From contig NZ_JAJLLW010000003.1 of NCBI RefSeq assembly GCF_020991005.1, positions 1 through 64,000 of the forward strand: DNA of 64,000 bases, read 5' to 3'. Made by a program: the position numbers and the translations under genes. Source of the DNA: Halomonas sp. CUBES01 (GTDB lineage Bacteria; Pseudomonadota; Gammaproteobacteria; Pseudomonadales; Halomonadaceae). Below the pieces are notes generated by a model, which worked only from the letters and a program-made list of their open reading frames with translations, made no database searches and was not told the DNA's origin. Below are positions 1 to 7,873 of the stretch, one piece after another; positions within the stretch are counted from its first letter, which is position 1, and every line of letters starts with the position of its first letter.

Positions 1-75
1 TCCCATTCGTCTAGTGGTCCAGGACACCGCCCTTTCACGGCGGTAACAGGGGTTCGAACCCCCTATGGGACGCCA
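1..75 (+). tRNA. tRNA-Glu (UUC), first base missing at window edge
   Basis: The cloverleaf is complete except for the first acceptor base, which lies just outside the window. Acceptor bases TCCCAT pair with ATGGGA at 65-70. The anticodon loop carries TTC and the T-arm reads GGTTCGAACC. The encoded CCA is at 73-75. It sits 22 nt upstream of tRNA-Gly, so the two are probably cotranscribed. Confidence 0.97.
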
Positions 76-97
76 TCTCGTACTTGCCTATTGCGTT

Positions 98-172
98 GCG
101 GGAATAGCTCAGTGGTAGAGCATCGCCTTGCCAAGGCGAGGGTCGGGAGTTCGAATCTCCTTTCCCGCTCCA
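98..172 (+). tRNA. tRNA-Gly (GCC)
   Basis: Acceptor GCGGGAA (98-104) pairs with TTCCCGC (162-168). The anticodon loop is TTGCCAA with anticodon GCC, the T-loop is GTTCGAATC, and the CCA end is at 170-172. It follows tRNA-Glu directly. I see no clear T-run terminator before the ABC transporter gene at 320. Confidence 0.98.
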
Positions 173-319
173 AGCGCACCCTCCGTTATCATCTCTATCT
201 CTTGCCTCTTCAGTATCTGCCGCATACGGCAAAAATCCGATTGAAAAAAAAGTTTGCGCCCTAATATCTAGTGCTTACGCACTCAATGACTTTTTTCATT
301 TTGCTGACAGGACATGTTC

Positions 320-1288
320 ATGGCCGAACCGGCATTGTCGATACGTGGCCTTACCAAAGAGTACGGCAACGGCTTCCAAGCGCTAAAAGGGATTGATCTC
401 GACGTCCAGCAGGGCGATTTTTTTGCGTTGTTAGGTCCCAATGGCGCAGGCAAATCCACCACCCTGGGCGTTGTTTGCTCATTGGTTCAGAAGACGCAGG
501 GTAAGGTGTCGATCTTTGGTATCGATATCGACAAAGATTTCTCCAAAGCGAAATACCAGATCGGCGTGGTGCCTCAAGAGTTCAACTTCAACCAATTCGA
601 GAAAGTGCTGGATATCGTGCTGGCCCAGGCGGGCTACTACGGCATGACGCGTCGCGAGGCGCTGCCTCGTGCTGAGCAGCTGCTGACCGATCTCGGGCTA
701 TGGGACAAGCGTAACGGCAGCGCCAGAATGCTGTCCGGCGGCATGAAGCGCCGGCTGATGATTGCCCGCGCCTTGATGCACCGTCCCAAGCTGTTGATTC
801 TCGACGAGCCGACGGCGGGCGTAGATATCGAGCTGCGCCGGAGCATGTGGGAATATATGCGGCGGATCAATCGCGACGAAGGCACCACCATTATTCTCAC
901 CACGCACTACCTGGAAGAAGCCGAGAGCCTCTGCCGTAATATTGCGATCATCAATCACGGCGAAATCGTCCGTAATACCAGCGTGCGTGAGCTGCTCACC
1001 GAGCTGGATACGGAAACCTTCTTGCTGGATCTTGCCGCGCCAGTCAGCGACGCCCCCGTGGTGAAAGGATTTGATATTCAGCGGGTGGAGGCATCGCAGC
1101 TGTCGTTGGTGATGCATCGCGGCCAGCGGCTCAACGATGTGTTTGGCGCCTTGACCGACCAGGGGCTGCAGGTGGTGTCCATGCGTAACCGCGCCAACCG
1201 CCTGGAAGAAATGTTTGTATCGATGGTGGAGGGCAGTCAGAACGCCATCGACCAGCGGGCGGCAACGCAAAGGGAGGCGCGCGTATGA
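320..1288 (+). CDS. yadG: ABC-2 type exporter ATP-binding subunit (YadG-like)
   Basis: Cytoplasmic ATPase subunit of an ABC-2 export system, 322 residues, close to the usual ~308 for YadG. Visible motifs are Walker A GPNGAGKST near residue 40, the signature LSGGMKRR near 140, Walker B LLILDEPTAGVD near 160 and the H-loop TTH near 200. The C-terminal ~100 residues form the extension typical of this group. Two ATGs lie 6 nt apart (314 and 320). The AGGA at 309-312 is 1 nt from the first and 7 nt from the second, so 320 is preferred. The stop overlaps the permease start as ATGA. The transported substrate is unknown. Confidence 0.9.
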   Translation: MAEPALSIRGLTKEYGNGFQALKGIDLDVQQGDFFALLGPNGAGKSTTLGVVCSLVQKTQGKVSIFGIDIDKDFSKAKYQIGVVPQEFNFNQFEKVLDIVLAQAGYYGMTRREALPRAEQLLTDLGLWDKRNGSARMLSGGMKRRLMIARALMHRPKLLILDEPTAGVDIELRRSMWEYMRRINRDEGTTIILTTHYLEEAESLCRNIAIINHGEIVRNTSVRELLTELDTETFLLDLAAPVSDAPVVKGFDIQRVEASQLSLVMHRGQRLNDVFGALTDQGLQVVSMRNRANRLEEMFVSMVEGSQNAIDQRAATQREARV

Positions 1289-2058
1289 ACGCTACTCAAA
1301 CGCTCATCGCCCTGTGGACACTGGTCATCAAAGAGATCAAACGCTTCACGCGCATATGGCCGCAAACCCTGTTGCCGCCCTCCATCACCATGGCCATGTA
1401 CTTTATTATCTTTGGCAACCTGATCGGTTCGCGGATTGGCGCCATGGATGGTTTCACCTACATGGATTTTATCGTTCCCGGCCTCATCATGATGTCGGTG
1501 ATTACCAACAGCTATTCCAATGTGGCCTCTAGCTTCTTTTCGAACAAGTTTCAGCGTTCGATCGAAGAGATGATGGTGTCGCCCATGCCCAACTGGGTCA
1601 TCTTGGCCGGTTTTATTCTGGGCGGTATGGCGCGGGGCCTGGGGGTCGGGCTCATCGTGACGCTGGTATCGCTGTTCTTTACCCGCCTGACCGTCGAGCA
1701 TCCGCTACTGACCGTGCTGGTAGTGGTGCTTACGTCGGCGCTGTTTTCCATCGGTGGCTTTATCAACGCGCTTCTGGCCAACAAGTTTGATGATATCTCG
1801 ATCGTGCCCACGTTTATTCTGACGCCGCTGACCTATTTGGGTGGGGTGTTTTACTCGATTTCCATGCTGCCCGATCTGTGGCAGGGCGTATCGATGCTCA
1901 ACCCTATCTTGTACATGGTCAATGTCTTCCGTTACGGCTTCTTGGGGGTCTCGGACATTCCCGTTGGCTGGGCGCTTGCCGCCATAGTAGGCTTTATCGT
2001 GGTGCTTTTTGTGGTGGCGCTGCGCATGCTGGAGAACGGTAAGGGAATCCGGAGTTAA
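1285..2058 (+). CDS. yadH: ABC-2 type exporter permease (YadH-like)
   Basis: Inner-membrane permease of 257 residues, the family length, with about six hydrophobic segments, for example near residues 30-50, 60-80, 105-135, 140-165 and 225-250. It starts inside the stop codon of the ATPase gene, so the two are translationally coupled and should form one exporter. The conserved ABC-2 region around FNALLANKFDD-like residues (here INALLANKFDDIS) before the last transmembrane segments supports the family call. The partner queF begins 2 nt after its stop. No substrate can be inferred. Confidence 0.9.
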   Translation: MNATQTLIALWTLVIKEIKRFTRIWPQTLLPPSITMAMYFIIFGNLIGSRIGAMDGFTYMDFIVPGLIMMSVITNSYSNVASSFFSNKFQRSIEEMMVSPMPNWVILAGFILGGMARGLGVGLIVTLVSLFFTRLTVEHPLLTVLVVVLTSALFSIGGFINALLANKFDDISIVPTFILTPLTYLGGVFYSISMLPDLWQGVSMLNPILYMVNVFRYGFLGVSDIPVGWALAAIVGFIVVLFVVALRMLENGKGIRS

Positions 2059-2060
2059 TC

Positions 2061-2894
2061 ATGTCGCATCGACCCGAAACGCTGGCGCATGCCCCGCTGG
2101 GCCGCGAGTCTGCCTATCCTGCCCAGTATGACCCCGCGCTTCTGTATCCGATTCCGCGCGCGGCCAACCGCGGCCCGCTGGGCATTGTCCAAGGCCAGCT
2201 ACCGTTTATCGGTGAAGATGAATGGCACGCTTTCGAGGTGTCGTGGCTGAACGGGCGAGGCAAGCCGATCGTGGCCGTCGCACGCTTTCGGCTGCCTGCG
2301 GAATCGCCAAACCTGATTGAGTCGAAATCCTGGAAGCTTTATCTCAACAGTTTCAATCAGACCCGTTTTGCCGATTGTGACGAGGTCATTGACACGCTGG
2401 CCAGGGATTTGGCGCAGGCCGCCGGCGCTCCCGTGGGCGTCGCGCTTTTCGACGTGGACGCCGATGCCTTGACGCCCAGGCGCTTGCCGGGCGAATGCCT
2501 GGACGGGCTGGATATCGATGTCAGTGACTACACACCGAGCGCCGACCATCTGGCGGTCGGTGATGAGGTGGTGGAAGAGACGCTTTACTCGCACCTTTTG
2601 AAATCCAACTGCCCGGTCACCGGCCAGCCCGACTGGGGCAGCGTGATGATTCGCTATAAAGGCCACAAGCTTGACCGTGAAGGGCTGCTGCGCTACCTGA
2701 TCGGCTATCGCCAGCACCAGGATTTTCACGAGCACTGCGTCGAGCATATTTTTACCGACCTGATGCAGCAGGCGGAGCCAAGCGAGCTATTGGTGCTGGC
2801 GCGTTACGTACGCCGGGGCGGGTTGGACATCAGCCCCTGGCGGGCAACGCCCGGGCTTGCGCCGCCGAGTCCGCTACGCCTGGCAAGACAATAA
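2061..2894 (+). CDS. queF: NADPH-dependent 7-cyano-7-deazaguanine reductase QueF
   Basis: Reduces preQ0 to preQ1 in queuosine biosynthesis, in the cytoplasm. This is the long, two-T-fold form (277 residues; E. coli 282). The nucleophile is Cys184 in KSNCPVTGQPDW and the general acid is Asp191, with the 7-residue spacing expected. The QueF signature ESKSWKLYLNSF is at 87-98. A good GGAG site precedes the ATG, and only 2 nt separate it from yadH, so it probably shares the exporter transcript. No other queuosine gene is in the window. Confidence 0.96.
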   Translation: MSHRPETLAHAPLGRESAYPAQYDPALLYPIPRAANRGPLGIVQGQLPFIGEDEWHAFEVSWLNGRGKPIVAVARFRLPAESPNLIESKSWKLYLNSFNQTRFADCDEVIDTLARDLAQAAGAPVGVALFDVDADALTPRRLPGECLDGLDIDVSDYTPSADHLAVGDEVVEETLYSHLLKSNCPVTGQPDWGSVMIRYKGHKLDREGLLRYLIGYRQHQDFHEHCVEHIFTDLMQQAEPSELLVLARYVRRGGLDISPWRATPGLAPPSPLRLARQ

Positions 2895-2942
2895 ATGATT
2901 GCGCTAACCTGGCGCTCATACCATTGATCAGATGGAGTCATC

Positions 2943-3503
2943 ATGGACGCACTTACGCTGCTGCACGAACGTAGCTCCATGGGCAAGTTGATGGAGCCTG
3001 CCCCCACCGCCGAGCAGCTCAGCGCTCTCTATCAGGCCGCCCTGCGCGCGCCCGATCATAAAGAGCTTCGCCCCTGGCGGTTTATCGAATTCAGCGGGGA
3101 AGGGCGCGAGCGTCTGGGCGAGCTATTCGCCGAGGCCGAGTTTCAGGAAGACCCGCATGCCGACGATAGCGCTCTCGACGCGGCCCGCAAGAAACCCCTG
3201 CGAGCGCCGATGGTGATCGCCGTTATCGCCAAGGTCACGCCGGATATTGCCAAGGTGCCCAAAATGGAGCAGGTGATATCGGCCGGCTGCGCGGCGCACG
3301 GGATTCTGCTGGCGGCCCATGCGCTCGGGTTGGGCGCCATGTGGCGCAGCGGCAAGTACGCCTTTGACCCCGTGGTACGCAAGGGATTGAGCCTGGAGGA
3401 AGACGACGAGGTCGTCGCGTTTATCTATCTGGGGACGCCCGGCGGACGCCATAAGCCGCTGCCGCAGCATCAAGCCGATGATTTTGTTGAACGCTGGGCG
3501 TAG
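2943..3503 (+). CDS. Nitroreductase family protein (YdjA-like)
   Basis: Small FMN-dependent oxidoreductase of 186 residues (E. coli YdjA 183). The N-terminal LHERSSMGKL is the usual FMN-phosphate-binding region of this branch, where RRS is common. The segment APDHKELRPWRFI near 36-48 and GAMWRSGKYAFDP near 135-148 are typical of YdjA. Its physiological substrate is not known. It lies 48 nt after queF and 2 nt before the thioesterase-like gene, so it is likely in the same operon. Confidence 0.88.
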   Translation: MDALTLLHERSSMGKLMEPAPTAEQLSALYQAALRAPDHKELRPWRFIEFSGEGRERLGELFAEAEFQEDPHADDSALDAARKKPLRAPMVIAVIAKVTPDIAKVPKMEQVISAGCAAHGILLAAHALGLGAMWRSGKYAFDPVVRKGLSLEEDDEVVAFIYLGTPGGRHKPLPQHQADDFVERWA

Positions 3504-3505
3504 TC

Positions 3506-4012
3506 ATGGTCGTTACTCGCAAGGCGGGCGTATCGCATCCCCGTTTACCGCTACCCGAGGGCCCGGATGACCTTGTTGCCTTTCAGCAGTGGTTGGCTGA
3601 GGCAATTCCCATGGTCGGTTCGCTGGGTATCACGCACATGGCGCGTGAGGGCGATAGCCTGACCTGGCGCTTAGCGCTCGCGCCAAGCTTGAATGACAAG
3701 GGAACCGGCTTTGGTGGGGCGCTCACCGCACAAACGACGCTGCTGGGGTGGTGCTGGGCGACGCTCTGGCTGCGCGAGCGTGGCTTGGCCCGAGACGTGG
3801 TCGTGGCGGAAAGCAGTCAGCGCTTCCATGCGCCGGTCACGGGTGATTATCGCCTGATATGTACCCCGCAAGATCCTCAAGGCCCCGACGCACTGGCTGT
3901 AAAACTGCGCGAGCGCGGCAAAGGGCGCATCACGCTCGACCAAACCTTGTACTGCGGCGATACGCTTTGTCTCAGTGCCGCCGGCAGCTATGCCGTCCTG
4001 CCCGAGGCCTGA
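3506..4012 (+). CDS. YiiD C-terminal-domain-like putative thioesterase
   Basis: A 168-residue hot-dog-fold protein resembling the C-terminal domain of YiiD, which is often annotated as a putative thioesterase. The segment LNDKGTGFGGAL near residues 56-67 is the most characteristic part. The end of the protein has the usual hot-dog beta-strand pattern. It follows the nitroreductase by 2 nt. Its stop is about 90 nt upstream of tRNA-Ser. The substrate is unknown. The fold assignment is from sequence resemblance only. Confidence 0.72.
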   Translation: MVVTRKAGVSHPRLPLPEGPDDLVAFQQWLAEAIPMVGSLGITHMAREGDSLTWRLALAPSLNDKGTGFGGALTAQTTLLGWCWATLWLRERGLARDVVVAESSQRFHAPVTGDYRLICTPQDPQGPDALAVKLRERGKGRITLDQTLYCGDTLCLSAAGSYAVLPEA

Positions 4013-4024
4013 TCCGAAAATGGC

Positions 4025-4053
4025 TTGCTATTTCGCAGCTTAGGCCATAGAAT
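4025..4053 (+). promoter_or_regulatory. Probable sigma-70 promoter of tRNA-Ser
   Basis: TTGCTA (4025-4030) and TAGAAT (4048-4053) are separated by exactly 17 nt. A GC-rich discriminator follows and the tRNA begins about 50 nt downstream. The reading is by eye against the sigma-70 consensus. Confidence 0.5.
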
Positions 4054-4105
4054 ATGCGCCGTTCTGTAGGGAAAGGCAGCGCCTGTCTCTAAGGGCAAAC
4101 AATGC

Positions 4106-4193
4106 GGAGGAGTGTCCGAGTGGTCGAAGGAGCACGCCTGGAAAGTGTGTAAGTCGAAAGGCTTCGAGGGTTCGAATCCCTCCTCCTCCGCCA
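4106..4193 (+). tRNA. tRNA-Ser (GGA), integration target of the adjacent element
   Basis: Acceptor GGAGGAG (4106-4112) pairs with CTCCTCC (4183-4189). The anticodon loop is CTGGAAA with anticodon GGA. A long variable arm typical of serine tRNAs is present, the T-loop is GTTCGAATC, and CCA ends at 4193. Its last 14 nt (4180-4193) are repeated at 12127-12140, so the 3' end of the gene has been re-supplied by the integrated element. All functional tRNA positions appear intact. Confidence 0.98.
4180..4193. repeat. attL-type direct repeat (tRNA-Ser 3' end)
   Basis: A 14-bp sequence, CTCCTCCTCCGCCA, formed by the last bases of tRNA-Ser. It is identical to 12127-12140 and the flanking bases differ on both sides. 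It marks the left edge of the integrated element. Confidence 0.9.
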
Positions 4194-4202
4194 GTATTCC
4201 TT

Positions 4203-4234
4203 AAAAACCAGCCACTTACGGCTGGTTTTTGTTT
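4203..4234 (+). terminator. Element-borne terminator directly behind tRNA-Ser
   Basis: Perfect stem of AAAAACCAGCC (4203-4213) with GGCTGGTTTTT (4220-4230) and loop ACTTAC, followed by more T. It lies inside the element 9 nt after the tRNA. It therefore ends the tRNA transcript in place of the original chromosomal terminator, now at 12149. Confidence 0.85.
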
Positions 4235-4415
4235 TACCCACCATCTAGCCCGCCATAGATAAATTGCTTCGGTGTGTTGTTGGTTAGAGCAGAAGCTAAT
4301 GATCTTGGAATGTGTTGCATGCCCCCCCTTTGTTTTTTATTTATTTCAGTAGGGTTGTGCTGGCCTTAGCCCCTTCGCGAAAAATTTCTGAATTTGTACC
4401 CTTGAGAAAGGGTGG

Positions 4416-4525
4416 GTGCAGTTTGCGCGGTTTATGCATTTTATCTCCCGTCGGTATGTTTTTGTGGTGTTAATCACTAACACGGTAGGGCGGTAAATTA
4501 ATTGCCCAAACCGCTCAAACTGCAC
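4416..4525. repeat. Nested imperfect inverted repeat, possible structured RNA or cis site
   Basis: The ~400-nt stretch 4235-4632 has no convincing gene. Within it, the 18-nt arm 4416-4433 pairs with 4508-4525 with one mismatch. An apical hairpin GTGTTA/TAACAC lies at 4467-4483, and the bases in between are partly complementary too. The region is AT-rich compared with the chromosome. A 20-codon frame (4434-4496, +) lies within the dyad but has no ribosome site. A 97-codon minus-strand frame (4346-4639) starts on the upstream stop codon, and its composition looks explained by the dyad rather than by coding. Confidence 0.45.
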
Positions 4526-4632
4526 ATACACATGCCCAACAAAAAAATATCCTGGTAGTAAAAAAAAATAAACGCCCCGTTGCTCACGAGGAATTAAAAA
4601 GCAATTGATCGAATAGCGCTGTGCGGCTGTTG

Positions 4633-5175
4633 TTACCATTCTTGAGAGCGGACGAAACGCGCATAATGTTGCTCATGGACTACCTTTTTCCCTTCACTTC
4701 CGTAGAGAAATAGCACTCCCTGTTGCTTGGATGGCAAATCATCGTCGTACATTGATGTGGGTCGCGATGAAGACCAGAAGAAACCTTCTGGTGTATTAGG
4801 GAAAATATTTAAATTGATGGCTGGTTTCTTCCTGCATTTTTCTACGATTGAGTTTAGCTCTTCTATCGTCGGCAGCCGCCAATCTTCACCGGTTAATTCG
4901 GCGAGTTGTTCGAATTTTTGCAGAGAATACTTAGATGCCGAACCCTGACACGTATCACCATCCCATGCCATCCCCACTGGGCAGCGCATCCAATCCAACC
5001 CAGTTGTATTATCATGAACTATCGAGCCTTCTTGAATAGAGCTAAATTTATCAGAAGGTGTGGTTTCACTATGGTCAGTATTGCACCTATCTGAAGCGTC
5101 AGTAATTTCGCTTGAAAATGTCGGTAAGCTGACAATAAGAGTTACGCAAGCCCAAAATGCTTTTGATTTCCGCAC
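4633..5175 (-). CDS. Exported DUF1566 (Lcl-type) domain protein, element cargo
   Basis: The protein of about 180 residues has a hydrophobic signal-like segment at its start (KAFWACVTLIVSLPTF) and then a DUF1566/Lcl C-terminal-type domain. Hallmarks are GLDWMRCPVG, a DWRLPTIEELNSIV motif and a final FWSSS ... ARFVRS segment. The longest frame starts at 5247. A GTG at 5175 has a strong GGGAG site 6 nt upstream and puts the signal peptide at the N terminus, so I prefer 5175. DUF1566 domains occur in surface or periplasmic proteins of unclear role. As cargo at the tRNA end of a satellite-like element it may be a lysogenic-conversion gene, which is inference. Confidence 0.72.
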   Translation of the reverse strand: MRKSKAFWACVTLIVSLPTFSSEITDASDRCNTDHSETTPSDKFSSIQEGSIVHDNTTGLDWMRCPVGMAWDGDTCQGSASKYSLQKFEQLAELTGEDWRLPTIEELNSIVEKCRKKPAINLNIFPNTPEGFFWSSSRPTSMYDDDLPSKQQGVLFLYGSEGKKVVHEQHYARFVRSQEW

Positions 5176-5268
5176 AAAATTCTCCCAAATAGAATTTATT
5201 TTAGTTCCAGCCGCTCGTTTTTTTTCGGCCACATCACTTGAACCCACGGGTAAACCTCAAACTCAATG

Positions 5269-5302
5269 CGGAACGCCGCCAGGGCTGCCTGGCGGCGTTC
5301 CG
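5269..5302. repeat. Perfect 14-bp inverted repeat (hairpin) between element genes
   Basis: Arms CGGAACGCCGCCAG (5269-5282) and 5289-5302 are fully complementary, with loop GGCTGC. Neither side has a clear T-run, so a simple intrinsic terminator is doubtful. It lies in the ~155-nt gap between the HTH gene and the DUF1566 gene and may separate their expression. Confidence 0.6.
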
Positions 5303-5330
5303 TGTTGCCCTACGTTTATACAAATTTTAC

Positions 5331-5909
5331 TTACTTTTTGGAACCCTGTATTGATTTAAGCGCAAGCCAATCTCGGCGCTGCATCGGGGGTGCATCAATG
5401 TAGCCAACCTCAGGCCTCCAGGTGCCTAAGGCCCACTCAACCCACCACCATGCCCAACGGTGGCGTATACGGTGCTTCCCATCAGTAAAAGTCCACTGCG
5501 CCAGCGCGCCGCAGTCTAAGACGTGAGGTACGTCATGTTGTTGCGAGTACAAAACGTCATCGACAATATCGTTATACTCATCTTCGCTCAGCTCTCCTGC
5601 CCGCCGTCTAAGTACCGCTTCTGATAGCTCGCGTTGTGTCTCTGGCGCAGGGCTTGGCGCTAGCCCTGATTCCTGAAGGTAGTCTCGGACGGTTTTTTTG
5701 CGCACACACAGCCCATTAGCCACTTGTGCGACTGTCAGCCGATCTTCTTCCAGTTCACAAGTGGGTCAGCTCCATGGCTGGTGTGGGGGGATGCCTCCCC
5801 CCGGTAGGCTTTTGATCAACCAGTGATCAGGACCATAGCCTTTCGCGTAAAGGCGTCCGATGCCTTCAGCCTCTCTTTTCAGGACGCTTGGGGATAAAGG
5901 TTGGTTCAT
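5331..5909 (-). pseudogene. HTH-containing element gene split by an in-frame TGA
   Basis: From the ATG at 5909, which overlaps the helicase stop as ATGA, one frame runs for 193 codons to 5331. It is broken only by a TGA at codon 48 (5766-5768). Before the stop it encodes a 47-residue stretch. After it comes DRLTVAQVANGL...KKTVRDYL, which looks like a helix-turn-helix, followed by an acidic middle and a Trp-rich end (RHRWAWWWVEW). The HTH begins upstream of the first possible restart, a GTG at 5723, so a restart there would lose part of it. Loss by point mutation (TGG to TGA) is the simplest reading. Two coupled short proteins or a sequencing error are possible. In satellites this place may hold a regulator or small-terminase-like gene. 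I do not recognise the family. Confidence 0.55.
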
Positions 5910-7873
5910 GACTCATCTCCTATGGTTTCGATCTTCCAGGTTGCGGTACGGCCTTTACCGGCCCGGCGTAGGCAGCGTCCATCGACAATGCGGTCAACGC
6001 GGTAGGCGAGTATGCGGCCAATGCTGCGGTTGGTCAGACGCCCGGGCTTTGCGTTGAAGTCGTCTAGGGCTTCTGCAAGGTCTCGGAAAGCGCGGGCCTC
6101 ATCCTCGTTTTCATCCAGCAAAGTGCCGACGTCTTTTAGCCCAAGGTGGTAGGCATCGACCAGCTTGCGGGTATCAAAAACACGCGCACCACACACACGC
6201 CCGATGGCATTCAGTAGCGAGGAAAGCCGTTCTTGTTCAGGGTCTAACACCTGCCGTTCATCCACGGCCTGCATCGGGTCCACTAAGTCATCGCGAAATG
6301 TGGCGAGCCATGCGATGGGCTGGCGCACCATGGCGTCCCAATCCTCGAAGCTGGCCATTTTACCTGGTGCCTTTGCTGACGCTGCGAGTCGGTAGGCATG
6401 CAGGATGGTCAACACATCACATACCATCTCTTGTCGGTGCTGGGATACGTACGCGGCAGGGTCTAGGTCGAATGATCGGGCATAGGGACGTTCGGTGCCC
6501 GGGTCTATCCGGCATACCAAGATGCGCCGGGTTAAGTCGCCTGCCAGAGTCAGGTTGTTGCCCGTTACTAGCCATAAGGTTCTGTTAGGGAAGGTCACGG
6601 TCTCCGAGTGTCCCAAGAGTCGGTCACTGTACTCGCTGCTCGTCAGCATGGCGGCCATTGAAGGACTGTCAAAATTGCCCACGACGTTGTCCCAGTTGAC
6701 GCAAGGCCTTGCTGCGGCAAGGATCGCGGTTATACGTTTACGCACCTCCTCGTCATCCCTGCCGTGGGTATGAGGTACCACGAGAGGCGTGTTACCACTG
6801 ACCAGAATCCCAATGATGGTCGCCATCAGCGTTTTGCCACTTGCCTGGACGGTTCCATCAAGTCCAAATGCTGGCGCTGTTGGTAGTACCGGGCGCACGA
6901 CGGCGGTAATCAATGCAGCCAGCATGACGGCACGGTCAGCATTGCTGACATAAGGAAATTCTTTGATGGGGAATAAAACACGATCTAGCGCGGTTAGTGC
7001 ATCTTCAACAGTTGGCCGCTCCGGCACAGGCAGCACGTCGTCACCTGAAGCGTCCAGTACCAGACGCGTCTGAACATCGTAGCCCGGTACCGTTAACAAA
7101 CTGCCATCAAGGCGCATCGTCGGCGCGGTTATCACGGCGTCCACGGGCTTAAGCCTACCCACCACATCCGGCACATTCATCATGTCTACCACCGCTCGCG
7201 GTGGATCCATCAATATACGCACGGTGCCGCCATTGGGCTGGGGTTTGTCGCGGTAAAACTGGTTGCGTGATCCCGTCAGATACGTGATCCCAGCCCGGTC
7301 TAAACCCTCCAGCTTTCCATCGCGGATACAAGCGAAACGTTGAGCATAGGCGTACACATCAGGGTAATGGCTCAATGCTTCGGCAACAGCGACGGCGGTT
7401 TCAGCTGATTTGCCCGGCAAGCACTCTATCCATTCCACGCCTCGGGAAATTATGTATGTCTGGCCGCCTCCGCTCTGAGAGTAAATGCAGGAGGTGAGCT
7501 GGTCCATGTACCACTTAGCTTTCTGGGGTCCCTCGGGGTCGAAGATGTCGGGCCCTGTGCGACCCTGAAAGTATTTTGGTGCCTTTAACGCCTCGTCGGG
7601 TGTCGTCCATGCAAGGTCGCCGTCCTCGTTGTGGTACGGCAGCGGGAAAGCCCCTGTTAACACGCGTCTTTTTACCCCGCGTTCTGCGGTCGCGCGGTCC
7701 TCGTCGGTTGCGTTATCCCTGCCAGCAGCTTTGGCAATGTTACGGGCTGTCTTCTCGGTAAAGGCGTCGGCAGCGGCGTCGGCTTGCGGTCGCTTAGCTG
7801 TCATCGCTTCATCTTGCTGGCGCTTCACCTCGGCCCAGTCGGCGTGTGTGAGGGGGTTGAGCATGCACGTCAT
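5906..7873 (-). CDS. Satellite/phage-type replicative helicase (AAA+/SF3-like)
   Basis: Protein of 655 residues, probably the replication helicase of the element. The ATPase core lies in the second half. It has P-loop TVQASGKT at 341-348, a Walker-B-like CVNWD at 391-395, a sensor-1-like LVTGNN at 435-440 and an arginine-rich LTRRILVCRID just after. The first glycine of the P-loop is replaced by Thr. The N-terminal ~300 residues show no domain I recognise. A strong AGGAGG precedes the ATG, which overlaps the primase stop. The following HTH gene overlaps its stop. Order and coupling point to a split primase-helicase. Confidence 0.75.
   Translation of the reverse strand: MTCMLNPLTHADWAEVKRQQDEAMTAKRPQADAAADAFTEKTARNIAKAAGRDNATDEDRATAERGVKRRVLTGAFPLPYHNEDGDLAWTTPDEALKAPKYFQGRTGPDIFDPEGPQKAKWYMDQLTSCIYSQSGGGQTYIISRGVEWIECLPGKSAETAVAVAEALSHYPDVYAYAQRFACIRDGKLEGLDRAGITYLTGSRNQFYRDKPQPNGGTVRILMDPPRAVVDMMNVPDVVGRLKPVDAVITAPTMRLDGSLLTVPGYDVQTRLVLDASGDDVLPVPERPTVEDALTALDRVLFPIKEFPYVSNADRAVMLAALITAVVRPVLPTAPAFGLDGTVQASGKTLMATIIGILVSGNTPLVVPHTHGRDDEEVRKRITAILAAARPCVNWDNVVGNFDSPSMAAMLTSSEYSDRLLGHSETVTFPNRTLWLVTGNNLTLAGDLTRRILVCRIDPGTERPYARSFDLDPAAYVSQHRQEMVCDVLTILHAYRLAASAKAPGKMASFEDWDAMVRQPIAWLATFRDDLVDPMQAVDERQVLDPEQERLSSLLNAIGRVCGARVFDTRKLVDAYHLGLKDVGTLLDENEDEARAFRDLAEALDDFNAKPGRLTNRSIGRILAYRVDRIVDGRCLRRAGKGRTATWKIETIGDES

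Noticed and set aside
4416..4540. Possible integron attC site: a GCCCAAC core-like heptamer lies next to the inverted repeat
   Set aside because: No matching partner core at the other end, and no integron integrase or cassette array is present.
4346..4639. A 97-codon minus-strand frame starting on the DUF1566 stop codon
   Set aside because: No ribosome site, odd composition, and it spans the nested inverted repeat, which explains it better than coding.
5331..5909. TGA reassigned to Trp or selenocysteine in the HTH gene
   Set aside because: No other gene in the window needs TGA read-through, many genes use TGA as stop, and no SECIS-like hairpin is evident just after it.
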